Shown: positions 18,510 through 28,324 of the stretch, piece after piece
Layout: each line of letters opens with the position of its first letter
How positions within the stretch are numbered: position 1 is the stretch's first letter
Assembly (NCBI RefSeq): GCF_011398155.1
Contig: NZ_AP021888.1
Location: 1,533,501-1,597,500, forward strand
DNA length: 64,000 bases
DNA from: Thiosulfativibrio zosterae
GTDB taxonomy: Bacteria > Pseudomonadota > Gammaproteobacteria > Thiomicrospirales > Thiomicrospiraceae
Reading direction: 5' to 3'
Position numbers and translations under genes: made by a program
Notes under the pieces: generated by a model
Seen by the model: only the letters and a program-made list of their open reading frames with translations
The model's database searches: none
What the model was told of the DNA's origin: nothing

Positions 18510-20360
18510 ATGGTCAAACTTAAAAAACTAGCAAGTTCAATGATTTACATTTTTTTTACCCTGTTTTTGAGTGCTTGTGGTGGTGAAACTAGCTCCCAAA
18601 TAACAACCGCAGGGCTCAACTTAACCAGTTTTACCCTAGCTTCTAACGGTATATCAACAACCACTATTCCCTCAAACGACACCGCAGTTATCAAAATTAA
18701 ACTTCTCGACAGTTACAAACGACCTATCATTGGTGCAATTATTACGGTTTCCACTAATTTAGGAACAGTAAGTCAACCTCGTCTAACTGACACTAACGGT
18801 GAAACCAGTTTTAATGTAAGTCCGCCATCTGACTTAAGTACCAGTGCATCTGTCGGTACAATTACGATGACCTATGACACTTACACCACAACACAAAACT
18901 TTGAAGTTATTTCAACCTCAACAACAGGTACCAGTTCTTCAAGTGTCAGTTCAATTCAATTTATTTCAGCTGCCCCGACACAACTTTCTCTTAAGGGGAC
19001 TGGCGGAATAGGTTTAGCTGAACAAGCTAAAGTCACATTCAAATTAGTCGATACTTCAGGATTTGCAGTTGAAGGGGCTACGCTTAATTTTAAGATCTCA
19101 ACCTCTGTAGGCAATCTCAGCCTGACCAACAGTAGCGCCATCACAAATAGTGATGGTGAAGCTTTCACCTATGTTTTGTCAGGCACAGTACCTACTAGCG
19201 TTCGAGTAACCGCTTTTACGACAGATTTAAACGGAAACACTATCTCTATCCAATCAGATATCCTTGGTATAGCTACCAGCATACCGGATCAAAATAGTTT
19301 TGAAATAACACTAGAAACCCTAGCTCCTCAAGGGTGGTCTTATAGTGGCGAAGAAGTTTTGGTTACCGCTAGAGCTGCTGACCGAAACAACAATCCGGTT
19401 CCTAATGGAACCGCTGTTTACTTCACTGCAGAGGGTGGCAGCATTGAACCTGCTTGTCAAACAGATAATGGAGTATGCTCAGTTACTTGGCGTAGCCAAG
19501 CGCCTAGACCTGTCGATCACCGTGTTACCATTATGGCCTATACCATAGGTACAGAAACCTTCTATGATCGTGAAGGCGGAGAAGATGGCGTCTTTGATAA
19601 TGTAGATATTTTTGATGACCTACCAGAAGCCTTTCGAGATGATGATGAAAATGGGGTTTATAATCCTATTGCTACATCAGGGTTTGTGAATGATCTAGCC
19701 AGAGATGAGCGCTATGTTGATTATGATAGTAGCAACACCTACACATCTGCTGACGGGAAATACAATGGTTTTCCTTGTAATCACCCAACGGATTGTCCTA
19801 CTGATGCCAATAATCTCGCGGGGCGCTCCAATTTACTCACGCATGTGCGTGACAGTAAAGTCCTTATTCTTGCTGATAACCACCCCAATATTGAAATATA
19901 TGAAACCAATGGCACAGTAAACACCTGCTTAACAGCTGCAGGAAAAATTGATACTGTTAACTGTTTAAATGCCAAAAATACGATTCAGCCTTTTGCTGTA
20001 GGAACTAGCAATCAATTTTTTTGGGTTTTAATTGAAGATACGGCTGCGAAATGTCAAACCAGTGCAACAAATTTAACTCGCATAGACACTATAGACCCTA
20101 ATGCCGCTGCTTGCTTATATGCCGTTAGGCAGTCTGCACCAACCGGATCATCTTTATCTGTCAGTTCAGAGGTCGGAACACTGTCAGGGGTTCCGGAAAG
20201 TACTATAGCTAACAGCCGTCGTCACAGAGAATTTTTAGTGACAGTAACTTCAGCTCCAGATAACGACACCGTGATCTCAGGTAATTTTGAAGTGAGTATT
20301 ATTTCACCAAAAGGCGAAGTAACCTCTGCGTCCGTAACTTTAAGTGACCCTATTAATTAA
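18510..20360 (+). CDS. Large lipoprotein with bacterial Ig-like domains
   Basis: Uncharacterised exported protein. The N-terminus is a lipoprotein signal with lipobox LSAC, so C23 is probably lipidated. Residues about 35-135 and 150-255 look like invasin/intimin-type Ig-like (Big_1) domains with recurring D-x-N/D-G-E-x/F turns (TDTNGETSF, TNSDGEAFT); a third spans about 262-345. An acidic, Asp/Asn-rich insert at about 352-411 (REGGEDG, DDDENG, DYDSSNT) resembles calcium-binding loops. Cysteine pairs follow (C423/C429). Probably anchored in the outer membrane; adhesion or surface structure is only a guess. It follows glnD by 44 bases and is convergent with minE. Confidence 0.75.
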   Translation: MVKLKKLASSMIYIFFTLFLSACGGETSSQITTAGLNLTSFTLASNGISTTTIPSNDTAVIKIKLLDSYKRPIIGAIITVSTNLGTVSQPRLTDTNGETSFNVSPPSDLSTSASVGTITMTYDTYTTTQNFEVISTSTTGTSSSSVSSIQFISAAPTQLSLKGTGGIGLAEQAKVTFKLVDTSGFAVEGATLNFKISTSVGNLSLTNSSAITNSDGEAFTYVLSGTVPTSVRVTAFTTDLNGNTISIQSDILGIATSIPDQNSFEITLETLAPQGWSYSGEEVLVTARAADRNNNPVPNGTAVYFTAEGGSIEPACQTDNGVCSVTWRSQAPRPVDHRVTIMAYTIGTETFYDREGGEDGVFDNVDIFDDLPEAFRDDDENGVYNPIATSGFVNDLARDERYVDYDSSNTYTSADGKYNGFPCNHPTDCPTDANNLAGRSNLLTHVRDSKVLILADNHPNIEIYETNGTVNTCLTAAGKIDTVNCLNAKNTIQPFAVGTSNQFFWVLIEDTAAKCQTSATNLTRIDTIDPNAAACLYAVRQSAPTGSSLSVSSEVGTLSGVPESTIANSRRHREFLVTVTSAPDNDTVISGNFEVSIISPKGEVTSASVTLSDPIN

Positions 20361-20378
20361 CAAAGAACTCTCAAAAAC

Positions 20379-20392
20379 AACCAGGCCTGGTT
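20379..20392. repeat. AACCAGGCCTGGTT palindrome after the lipoprotein gene
   Basis: Exact 14-bp copy, 18 bases past the lipoprotein stop in the convergent gap before minE. A second, unrelated hairpin follows at 20406-20441. Confidence 0.9.
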
Positions 20393-20405
20393 TAATCGGG
20401 AATGA

Positions 20406-20441
20406 ACGATTTGCTTTCAATTTATATTGAGCGCAAATCGT
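20406..20441. terminator. Hairpin in the convergent gap before minE
   Basis: ACGATTTGC (20406-20414) pairs with GCAAATCGT (20433-20441); inside, TCAAT pairs with ATTGA around TTAT. The stem is nearly continuous. It lies between two convergent genes and may stop transcription from either side, but no long T-run is present. Confidence 0.5.
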
Positions 20442-20457
20442 ATTGCTTATAAAACCC

Positions 20458-20712
20458 TTATTTTTCAGGCAAAACCAAATTCAACTCTAGCACTTCAAAG
20501 CCATTGGCTTCGTCTATGCTGATTTGTAGTTTGTCTTGATCTATTTCGACATACTTGGCGATGACATCCAAAATTTCTTTACGCAATTGGGGTAAATAAT
20601 CTGGTGCATTGCGTTCTGACTTTTCATGTGCCAACAATATTTGCAGACGGTCTTTGGCGACATTGGCGCTTTTTTTCTTTTTCTGCCCGAGCAGATACTC
20701 TAATAATGCCAT
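20458..20712 (-). CDS. minE: Cell division topological specificity factor MinE
   Basis: Stimulates MinD ATPase and makes the MinCD inhibitor oscillate so that division occurs at mid-cell. The 84 residues start with the membrane-targeting MALLEYLLGQKKKKSANVA, then the MinD-binding segment AKDRLQILLAHE and the C-terminal topological domain. Last gene of minC-minD-minE; two bases after the minD stop. Confidence 0.97.
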   Translation of the reverse strand: MALLEYLLGQKKKKSANVAKDRLQILLAHEKSERNAPDYLPQLRKEILDVIAKYVEIDQDKLQISIDEANGFEVLELNLVLPEK

Positions 20713-20714
20713 GG

Positions 20715-21527
20715 TTATTTCCCAAATAATTTCTTAAGTAGGCCTTTTTTCTCTACCGTGATAAAACGGTGTGCTTTTTCCTCACCCAAAAAGCGATCAA
20801 CAATGTCTTTATAGGCTTCTGAAGCATGAGAAGTGTCATTCATAATGACCGGCTCACCAGAGTTAGAGGCATTCAAAACATCTTCTGATTCTGGTGTCAC
20901 ACCCAATAAATTGATTTTAAGTAAATCAATGACATCGTCCACAGACAACATTTCACCCGTTTCTACACGCTTAGGGTTGTAACGAGTTAACACCAAATGC
21001 TCTACGATTGGCTCTTCGCCTCTTTCAGCACGACGAGATTTGGCTTGTAAAATGCCCAAAATTCTATCTGAGTCACGCACTGATGAGACTTCTGGATTAG
21101 TGACCACTATGGCTTCATCTGCAAAATACAGCGCCAATTGCGCGCCTTTTTCAATTCCTGCGGGTGAATCACAAATGATAAAGTCAAAGCCATCTGCTTT
21201 TAGGTCTTCAATCACTTTCTCAACGCCTTCTTGAGTTAAGGCATCTTTGTCACGCGTTTGCGAGGCCGCTAAAATATGTAAATTAGGGACGCGTTTGTCT
21301 TTAATTAAGGCTTGCTTTAAAGAGGCTTCGCCTTGAACCACATTCACAAAATCGTAAACCACGCGGCGTTCACACCCCATGATTAAATCTAAATTACGCA
21401 AACCCACATCAAAATCGATCACGGCAACTTTATAGCCTTTTTGAGCTAATCCGGTTGAAAAACTGGCGCTGGTGGTTGTTTTTCCCACTCCGCCTTTTCC
21501 AGAGGTGACGACGATCACTTTAGACAC
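20715..21527 (-). CDS. minD: Septum site-determining ATPase MinD
   Basis: Membrane-binding ATPase that recruits MinC and MinE. The 270 residues carry the deviant Walker A SGKGGVGKTT, DFDVGLRNLD and the C-terminal amphipathic membrane helix (KKGLLKKLFGK). The start codon is GTG with GGAG about nine bases upstream. Second gene of the min operon. Confidence 0.98.
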   Translation of the reverse strand: MSKVIVVTSGKGGVGKTTTSASFSTGLAQKGYKVAVIDFDVGLRNLDLIMGCERRVVYDFVNVVQGEASLKQALIKDKRVPNLHILAASQTRDKDALTQEGVEKVIEDLKADGFDFIICDSPAGIEKGAQLALYFADEAIVVTNPEVSSVRDSDRILGILQAKSRRAERGEEPIVEHLVLTRYNPKRVETGEMLSVDDVIDLLKINLLGVTPESEDVLNASNSGEPVIMNDTSHASEAYKDIVDRFLGEEKAHRFITVEKKGLLKKLFGK

Positions 21528-21556
21528 GCTGGTGTACTCCTAAATCTGATTAGAGG

Positions 21557-22270
21557 TTAGTCTAATATTTTGGTATTAAAAATTAAATTATCGTTTTTTA
21601 ATGAAACTTCAACAAAGCCTTGTTGAAATTCATTGGGAATGTCTTCTGCCAACTGATAGGCGCCCGCTATGCAGACCAATTCGGGTTTCAACTGTCTGGC
21701 AAAAATACGCGCACCGGTATCGCCAGATGCGCCGGCAAATACTTTGCCCATGACTTTGCCAAACACATGAACATGGCCGTCAGCCACCACTTCTGCACCA
21801 GGATTTACCGACCCATAAATAATTAAATCACGATTTTTGGCAAAAATCTGCTGGCCTGAGCGAACAGAAGTTTGAATCAGCATAGCGGTCTTTAACCCCT
21901 CTTCTGGCAATTCAACCGCAGTTTGTTCAGTCTTAGGCTTTTCTGCTTCTCGTACTTTTTTAGGTTTGATTTCTTTAGGAAAAACAGCCAAACCAATATA
22001 CTCAGCCTGCTCTATCAATTGAGCATCTTCTGTTCGAATACCGATGGGAATCATTTGATATTGACGCAAAAACTCAAGCAACAAGGCTAAATAGGTGGCA
22101 TCACCCAAAACCACTTTTGGCTCTAATACAACGGGAATCCCAGCAAAAAAACTGGGCGCCTGATCTATCTTATTGGCCAATGCAGCTTTGGTTTCCGCAA
22201 TATTATCAGAATGCAATCTTAAAACGGTGAGCGATAAAATCGAACCTTTTAAGTCTATAATTTTGGACAT
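21557..22270 (-). CDS. minC: Septum site-determining protein MinC
   Basis: FtsZ polymerisation inhibitor activated by MinD. The N-terminal domain (about 1-110) is followed by an acidic/charged linker and the C-terminal beta-helix domain beginning near SGQQIFAKNRDLIIYGSVNP-GAEVVADGHVHVFG. Its 237 residues are normal. First gene of the min operon, downstream of acnB and separated from it by a strong terminator. Confidence 0.96.
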   Translation of the reverse strand: MSKIIDLKGSILSLTVLRLHSDNIAETKAALANKIDQAPSFFAGIPVVLEPKVVLGDATYLALLLEFLRQYQMIPIGIRTEDAQLIEQAEYIGLAVFPKEIKPKKVREAEKPKTEQTAVELPEEGLKTAMLIQTSVRSGQQIFAKNRDLIIYGSVNPGAEVVADGHVHVFGKVMGKVFAGASGDTGARIFARQLKPELVCIAGAYQLAEDIPNEFQQGFVEVSLKNDNLIFNTKILD

Positions 22271-22292
22271 AGTTTCTTTAATGAAGTTACAA

Positions 22293-22324
22293 AAAACCTC
22301 TGTACAGCTTTGTACAGAGGTTTT
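22293..22324 (-). terminator. Terminator between acnB and minC
   Basis: AAAACCTCTGTACA and TGTACAGAGGTTTT form a perfect 14-bp stem with a GCTT loop, 11 bases past the acnB stop, with a T-run on either strand. It separates acnB from the min operon. Confidence 0.92.
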
Positions 22325-22335
22325 AAAAGGGTTAA

Positions 22336-24909
22336 TTAAGCGACAGCAACGCCAATGTCAGACAATTTTTTTGGCGCAATCACTTCATAATCCGCCATTT
22401 CATCAAATTGTAAATAACGGTAAACTTCACCCGCCATGGTATTTAAGCGTTCAACGGCGGCTAAATATTCAGCATGCGTTGGAATTCTGCCCAATGAAGC
22501 ACAAACCGCTGCCAATTCCGCAGACCCCAAATACACATTCGCCCCATTACCTAAACGGTTCGGGAAGTTACGAGTAGAGGTTGAGAAAACGGTCGCACCA
22601 TCCGCCACTCGCGCTTGGTTACCCATACACAATGAACACCCTGGCATTTCGGTACGCGCGCCCACTTTGCCGTAAGTGCTGTAATAACCTTCTTCAATAA
22701 GTTGGCGTTGGTCCATTTTGGTTGGTGGTGCTATCCACAAACGCGTAGGCACATTACTCATGCCTTCCAACACCTTACCAGCTGCACGATAATGCCCGAT
22801 ATTGGTCATACAAGAGCCGATAAACACTTCATCAATTTTGGCATTTTCAACAGCAGACAAAAGTTTCACATCATCTGGGTCATTAGGACAAGCCACAATC
22901 GGTTCTTTGATAGTGTTCAAATCAATTTCAATCACTGCCGCATAATCGGCATCTGCATCGGCTTGCAACAGCACAGGATTATCAATCCAAGCTTGCATTT
23001 CATCACGGCGACGCAATAAGGTACGGGCATCTTGGTAACCGTTTTCAACCATCCAGTCAATCAATGCCATATTGGATTTTAGGAATTCAACAATCGGCTC
23101 AACACCCAACTTAACCACACAACCATTCGCAGAACGTTCGGCTGAGGCATCAGACAATTCAAACGCTTGTTCCGCTTTTAAATGCTCAAGCCCTTCAATT
23201 TCAAGCACACGGCCATTGAAAATATTTTTCTTACCTTTTTTCTCAACCGTCAAAAGCCCTTCTTGAATCGCTTGATAAGGAATGGCGTTAACCAAATCGC
23301 GCAAAGTAATGCCAGGTTGCATTTCACCTTTAAAACGCACCAATACTGATTCTGGCATATTTAAAGGCATTACTCCCAAAGTGGCGCCAAAAGCAACCAG
23401 GCCTGAGCCTGCTGGGAAAGAAATCCCGATTGGGAAACGAGTATGAGAGTCACCTCCCGTACCAACCGTATCTGGCAACAACAAACGGTTTAGCCAAGAG
23501 TGAATAACCCCATCCCCTGGGCGTAACGCTACCCCACCACGGCTGGTCATAAAGTCTGGCAAGCTGTGCTGTAATTTCACATCCACAGGTTTGGGATAAG
23601 CCGCCGTGTGACAGAAAGACTGCATGACTAAATCCGCTGAAAAACCTAAGCAAGCCAGTTCTTTCATTTCATCACGTGTCATGGCACCGGTGGTGTCTTG
23701 AGAACCCACAGTCGTCATGTGAGGCTCGCAGTACATACCTGGGCGAACTCCCGCTATTCCACAAGCTTGCCCAACCATTTTTTGAGCCAAAGTATACCCA
23801 TGGTCAGCCTGAGATTTATCGGTTGGTAATATAAATAAGTCAGAAGTTGCCAAGCCTAAGGCTTTACGCGCTTTATTGGTTAAGCCGCGTCCAATGATTA
23901 AAGGCACTCGCCCACCCGCACGCACTTCGTCGGGCATGGTATCAGGTGCCAGTGTAAAGGTTGAAATGGTTTCACCCGCTTCATTAGTCACTTTACCAGC
24001 ATAGGGATGAATGGTAATCACATCCCCCATTTGCATTTTAGAAACATCACATTCAATCGGTAGCGAACCTGAATCTTCCGCAGTGTTAAAGAAAATCGGC
24101 GCAATCGTGCCACCCAAGACCACGCCACCTTGGCGCTTATTAGGCACATAAGGAATATCATCACCAAAAAACCACATCACAGAGTTCATGGCTGATTTCC
24201 GAGAAGATCCCGTTCCGACCACATCACCCACATAAGCCACTGGATGCCCTTTGGCTTTTAGGCGATCTATAGTGCCAGGCACATCTTCCATTCTGGCGGC
24301 TAACATTTCTTTGGCGTGCAACGGAATATCAGGGCGCGACCAAGCAGCGGTTGCTGGAGATAAATCATCGGTATTGGTTTCACCATCCACTTTAAATACG
24401 GTGACCGTAATAGTTTCGGGTAATGCTGGGCGTGATGTAAACCACTCGCCGTCTGCCCAGGCTTGCATTACTTGTTGAGCATAAGCATTGGTTTTTGCCT
24501 TTTCAGCCACATCGTGGTAAGCATCATATACCAACAGGGTTTTTGAAAGCGCTGCAACGGCCGCTTCAGCAACACTGGCTTTAGAGGCATCTAATAAATC
24601 GATTAAAGGTTGCACATTATAGCCACCCAACATGGTGCCCAATAAAAACACCGCTCTTTCTTCGGAAATTAAAGAAGTTTTGACCACACCCTTGGCAACA
24701 TCTGCTAAAAAGCTGGCCTTAACATAAGAAGCCTCATCTACCCCAGGAGGCACTCTATCGGTTAAAAGCTCAACTAAAAACTCACCTTCCCCAGCGGGAG
24801 GGTTTTTAATGAGTTCGACCAAGGCCGCGGTTTGTTTGGCATCTAATGGCAAAGGCGGGATGCCCTGAGCGAGTCTTTCTGCAACCTGTTGGCGATAGGC
24901 TTCTAACAT
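22336..24909 (-). CDS. acnB: Aconitate hydratase B
   Basis: 4Fe-4S enzyme that isomerises citrate to isocitrate (TCA cycle); AcnB can also act as an mRNA-binding regulator when its cluster is lost. The 857 residues start [20 protein letters not shown] like E. coli AcnB and show the HEAT-like N-terminus, swivelling domain and the cluster cysteines in [10 protein letters not shown] and [14 protein letters not shown] lies eight bases before the ATG at 24909; the ATG six bases earlier is too close to it. Transcribed alone, with a terminator after it. Confidence 0.96.
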   Translation of the reverse strand: MLEAYRQQVAERLAQGIPPLPLDAKQTAALVELIKNPPAGEGEFLVELLTDRVPPGVDEASYVKASFLADVAKGVVKTSLISEERAVFLLGTMLGGYNVQPLIDLLDASKASVAEAAVAALSKTLLVYDAYHDVAEKAKTNAYAQQVMQAWADGEWFTSRPALPETITVTVFKVDGETNTDDLSPATAAWSRPDIPLHAKEMLAARMEDVPGTIDRLKAKGHPVAYVGDVVGTGSSRKSAMNSVMWFFGDDIPYVPNKRQGGVVLGGTIAPIFFNTAEDSGSLPIECDVSKMQMGDVITIHPYAGKVTNEAGETISTFTLAPDTMPDEVRAGGRVPLIIGRGLTNKARKALGLATSDLFILPTDKSQADHGYTLAQKMVGQACGIAGVRPGMYCEPHMTTVGSQDTTGAMTRDEMKELACLGFSADLVMQSFCHTAAYPKPVDVKLQHSLPDFMTSRGGVALRPGDGVIHSWLNRLLLPDTVGTGGDSHTRFPIGISFPAGSGLVAFGATLGVMPLNMPESVLVRFKGEMQPGITLRDLVNAIPYQAIQEGLLTVEKKGKKNIFNGRVLEIEGLEHLKAEQAFELSDASAERSANGCVVKLGVEPIVEFLKSNMALIDWMVENGYQDARTLLRRRDEMQAWIDNPVLLQADADADYAAVIEIDLNTIKEPIVACPNDPDDVKLLSAVENAKIDEVFIGSCMTNIGHYRAAGKVLEGMSNVPTRLWIAPPTKMDQRQLIEEGYYSTYGKVGARTEMPGCSLCMGNQARVADGATVFSTSTRNFPNRLGNGANVYLGSAELAAVCASLGRIPTHAEYLAAVERLNTMAGEVYRYLQFDEMADYEVIAPKKLSDIGVAVA
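23395..23408. repeat. Near-copy of the AACCAGGCCTGGTT motif inside acnB
   Basis: AACCAGGCCTGA on the plus strand; on the coding strand TCAGGCCTGGTT encoding S-G-L-V. One mismatch in the 10-bp core, the half AGGCCTGGTT intact. Confidence 0.55.
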
Positions 24910-25190
24910 AATCATGTCTCCTAAAAATGGATAAGTCTTAGATAAAATAATAGTTAACGCATTTTAGCACAGCGAAAACAGCGGTTTTCCAAAAATAGAA
25001 CGCATTCGGTTGACAAAATTTTTAGCAACCCTTGAAAATCTTTGACAGAATCTATCAACTCAACCCTTTTAAAACAAGGTGTGTAAAGAATGATTGTTAA
25101 ATGCAGGTCTTTTTAGACAATCATCGCTGAGATTAAATGAAAGTTTCAATTACAATCATTTAAAGTTTAAGCCAGCAAAGGAGCACTATC

Positions 25191-25898
25191 ATGAACCTAA
25201 ACAGCCCATTCAAAATTCATTTAGTCTTTTTTGGCTTGCTCTTCGTGTCGCTCAACGGCTTGGCGAATGACCCACAAAAAACTGATGACCTATCTCCTGA
25301 AGAAAGAGCTTGGTTAGAAGATGATTCTAGCGCACAAGCTAGAGAAATCAGTGGTGGTGAACTTCGTTGGGTCACCCCAGATAAAACGCTCAATCAATAT
25401 CGACTAGAAAATACCTTAACACTCAATTCCGACAGCCTAAAAAGCGGTTGGATTGATTTTAGCCAATGCCATTACCAACTCGACCCCCGTATTGCAGTTG
25501 AAATTGTTTATGGGGTTAACCGCACTCAAAATCTTAAAGTGATCAGTAGCCAACTCATCGGCAGCATTGAAACCGCAGAAGACCATATCACCCTTAAAGA
25601 CATTCAAAAAAATGCCCAAATTTGCATCTCTGGCAAAACAAAAGTGCTCAACCAACTCAGCCCCAAACACTACAAAATGTTGCGCGGGCCTTATATGCGT
25701 CGTTTTTTAGATGGTTTTTATCCGATGCAAGTCACAGAAACGATTCGCTGGGAAGGCGTGCCTATCAAACTCAACGACATCACAACCCAATCTGCCTTGG
25801 GTTATGACTTTAAGGTGAGCGACACAGAACTGATTGCCAACTATTGGTTTGAGGGACTTTTAAAACCCTTTTATGAATTTACCCTAGAGTCGAATTAA
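25191..25898 (+). CDS. Uncharacterised exported protein
   Basis: I do not recognise a family with confidence. The 235-residue product begins with a signal peptide (hydrophobic IHLVFFGLLFVSLNGLA, likely cut after LNGLA), so it is probably periplasmic. The mature part is mixed beta/alpha with RWVTPDKTLNQYRLENTLTL and two cysteines (in SQCHYQ and AQICIS) that could form a disulfide. AAGGAG precedes the ATG. It is divergent from acnB across 281 bases and ends six bases from a convergent lipoprotein gene, so the two may share a terminator-free overlap zone. Confidence 0.7.
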   Translation: MNLNSPFKIHLVFFGLLFVSLNGLANDPQKTDDLSPEERAWLEDDSSAQAREISGGELRWVTPDKTLNQYRLENTLTLNSDSLKSGWIDFSQCHYQLDPRIAVEIVYGVNRTQNLKVISSQLIGSIETAEDHITLKDIQKNAQICISGKTKVLNQLSPKHYKMLRGPYMRRFLDGFYPMQVTETIRWEGVPIKLNDITTQSALGYDFKVSDTELIANYWFEGLLKPFYEFTLESN

Positions 25899-25904
25899 TA
25901 AATC

Positions 25905-26390
25905 TTATAGATAACCGGGTTTTTCAACACTGGGATTTTCTTCGGGCTTTCTAGGAATGGGCGGATGCGACCAACCGTGTGGCATTTGACGCAAACGCTC
26001 TTGCACTGCTTTGCGCTGTGCTTCACGGAAGCGTTGCACCATGGTTACGCAAATGGCTTCTTCATCCGCAACCACTAAGGGCGGCGGATTTTGAATATCT
26101 GGAACATCCACATACCCTAACTTGGCTTGTCGTAACGCCGCAAAAGGCACTTCGCAACGCTCTCTCAAGCGTTTGCCGACCACTTCAGCGGTATCCGCTA
26201 AATGTTCCACCTCAGCAACCTGCTTATGTAAACAGGCGCGTATGGCGAGAGAAATCTGTTTTTCATCCAATTTGCGTTGTTCTGCAGTCATCGCCACCGC
26301 GTTAGAAGACTCAGAATGACTGCATGCCACTAGGCCGCCACTTAAACTGACTAACGCCACCCATAAAATATTTGCCTGCAATCTCAACAT
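25905..26390 (-). CDS. Uncharacterised small lipoprotein
   Basis: Family not recognised. The 161 residues start with a lipoprotein signal (WVALVSLSGG then LVAC lipobox, lipidated Cys near residue 23). The rest is helical and charged with three further cysteines (RACLHK, RERCEVP, EAICVTM) and a proline-rich tail (HPPIPRKPEENPSVEKPGYL). It is convergent with the exported protein at 25191 and divergent from purB. Confidence 0.65.
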   Translation of the reverse strand: MLRLQANILWVALVSLSGGLVACSHSESSNAVAMTAEQRKLDEKQISLAIRACLHKQVAEVEHLADTAEVVGKRLRERCEVPFAALRQAKLGYVDVPDIQNPPPLVVADEEAICVTMVQRFREAQRKAVQERLRQMPHGWSHPPIPRKPEENPSVEKPGYL

Positions 26391-26480
26391 ATTGCCTCCT
26401 AACGGACTCTATTTAAGAAATATCTTATCATTTTCACGAAACCCTGTTTTTTCAGACAAAAACGATTTACCGCCGCGCCA

Positions 26481-26509
26481 TTCAACTAGAGGCAAAATTA
26501 CGGTATAAT
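26481..26509 (+). promoter_or_regulatory. purB promoter
   Basis: TTCAAC, 17 bases, then a consensus TATAAT at 26504-26509, about 48 bases before the purB ATG. A sigma70-type promoter by eye; no purine-repressor box was recognised. Confidence 0.65.
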
Positions 26510-26544
26510 CCGACGCAATTTTTCAATTTTGAACACAAGCATAA

Positions 26545-27957
<1,413 letters not shown>

Positions 27958-27972
27958 TCTAAAAAACGTATC

Positions 27973-28018
27973 AATTGCGCTTAAAAATGACCAGGCCTGG
28001 TTGTTTTTAGGCGCAATT
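27973..28018 (+). terminator. purB terminator built around the palindrome
   Basis: Arms 27973-27987 and 28004-28018 (AATTGCGC..AAAAA against TTTTT..GCGCAATT) pair over 15 bases with one wobble and enclose ACCAGGCCTGGT. It lies 15 bases past the purB stop. The outer arms are unrelated to those at 44850-44897 although the core is the same. Confidence 0.85.
27989..28002. repeat. AACCAGGCCTGGTT motif in the purB terminator
   Basis: GACCAGGCCTGGTT: exact 10-bp core at 27991-28000, forming the tip of the purB terminator. Confidence 0.9.
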
Positions 28019-28324
28019 TTGACTGATTAAAAATTTTTTTTAATACTCATAGCAAGCCTTAATCTTCTTTGCGTTAGGGCGTGCTACAATAATTTCATAA
28101 TAAATTCCCTGCAAGGCTGCAGGTATCCAAATTCACTTTCCAGACTCTTAGAGCCTGTCGAACTTAAAAAATCAGCTGATTGACATAAGCTCTACAGACT
28201 CCATGACACTTCATCTGCCTTTAAGAGACCTCTGCAGATTTAAATCAAATTTTTTTAATTTCATTTAAAAGCGAAGGTTATTAATGTGGATGAACAATCC
28301 AAAAAACTACAAAAGGACTACAAA
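28019..28324 (+). other. Long leader/intergenic region before the transglutaminase gene
   Basis: About 300 bases without a gene. It contains an extended -10 (TGCTACAAT, TACAAT at 28085-28090) without a good -35, then a small hairpin CCTGCA-AGGC-TGCAGG at 28108-28123, then AT-rich sequence up to AAAAGGA before the ATG at 28325. If transcription starts near 28097 the leader is over 220 bases long, which leaves room for regulation. Confidence 0.4.
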
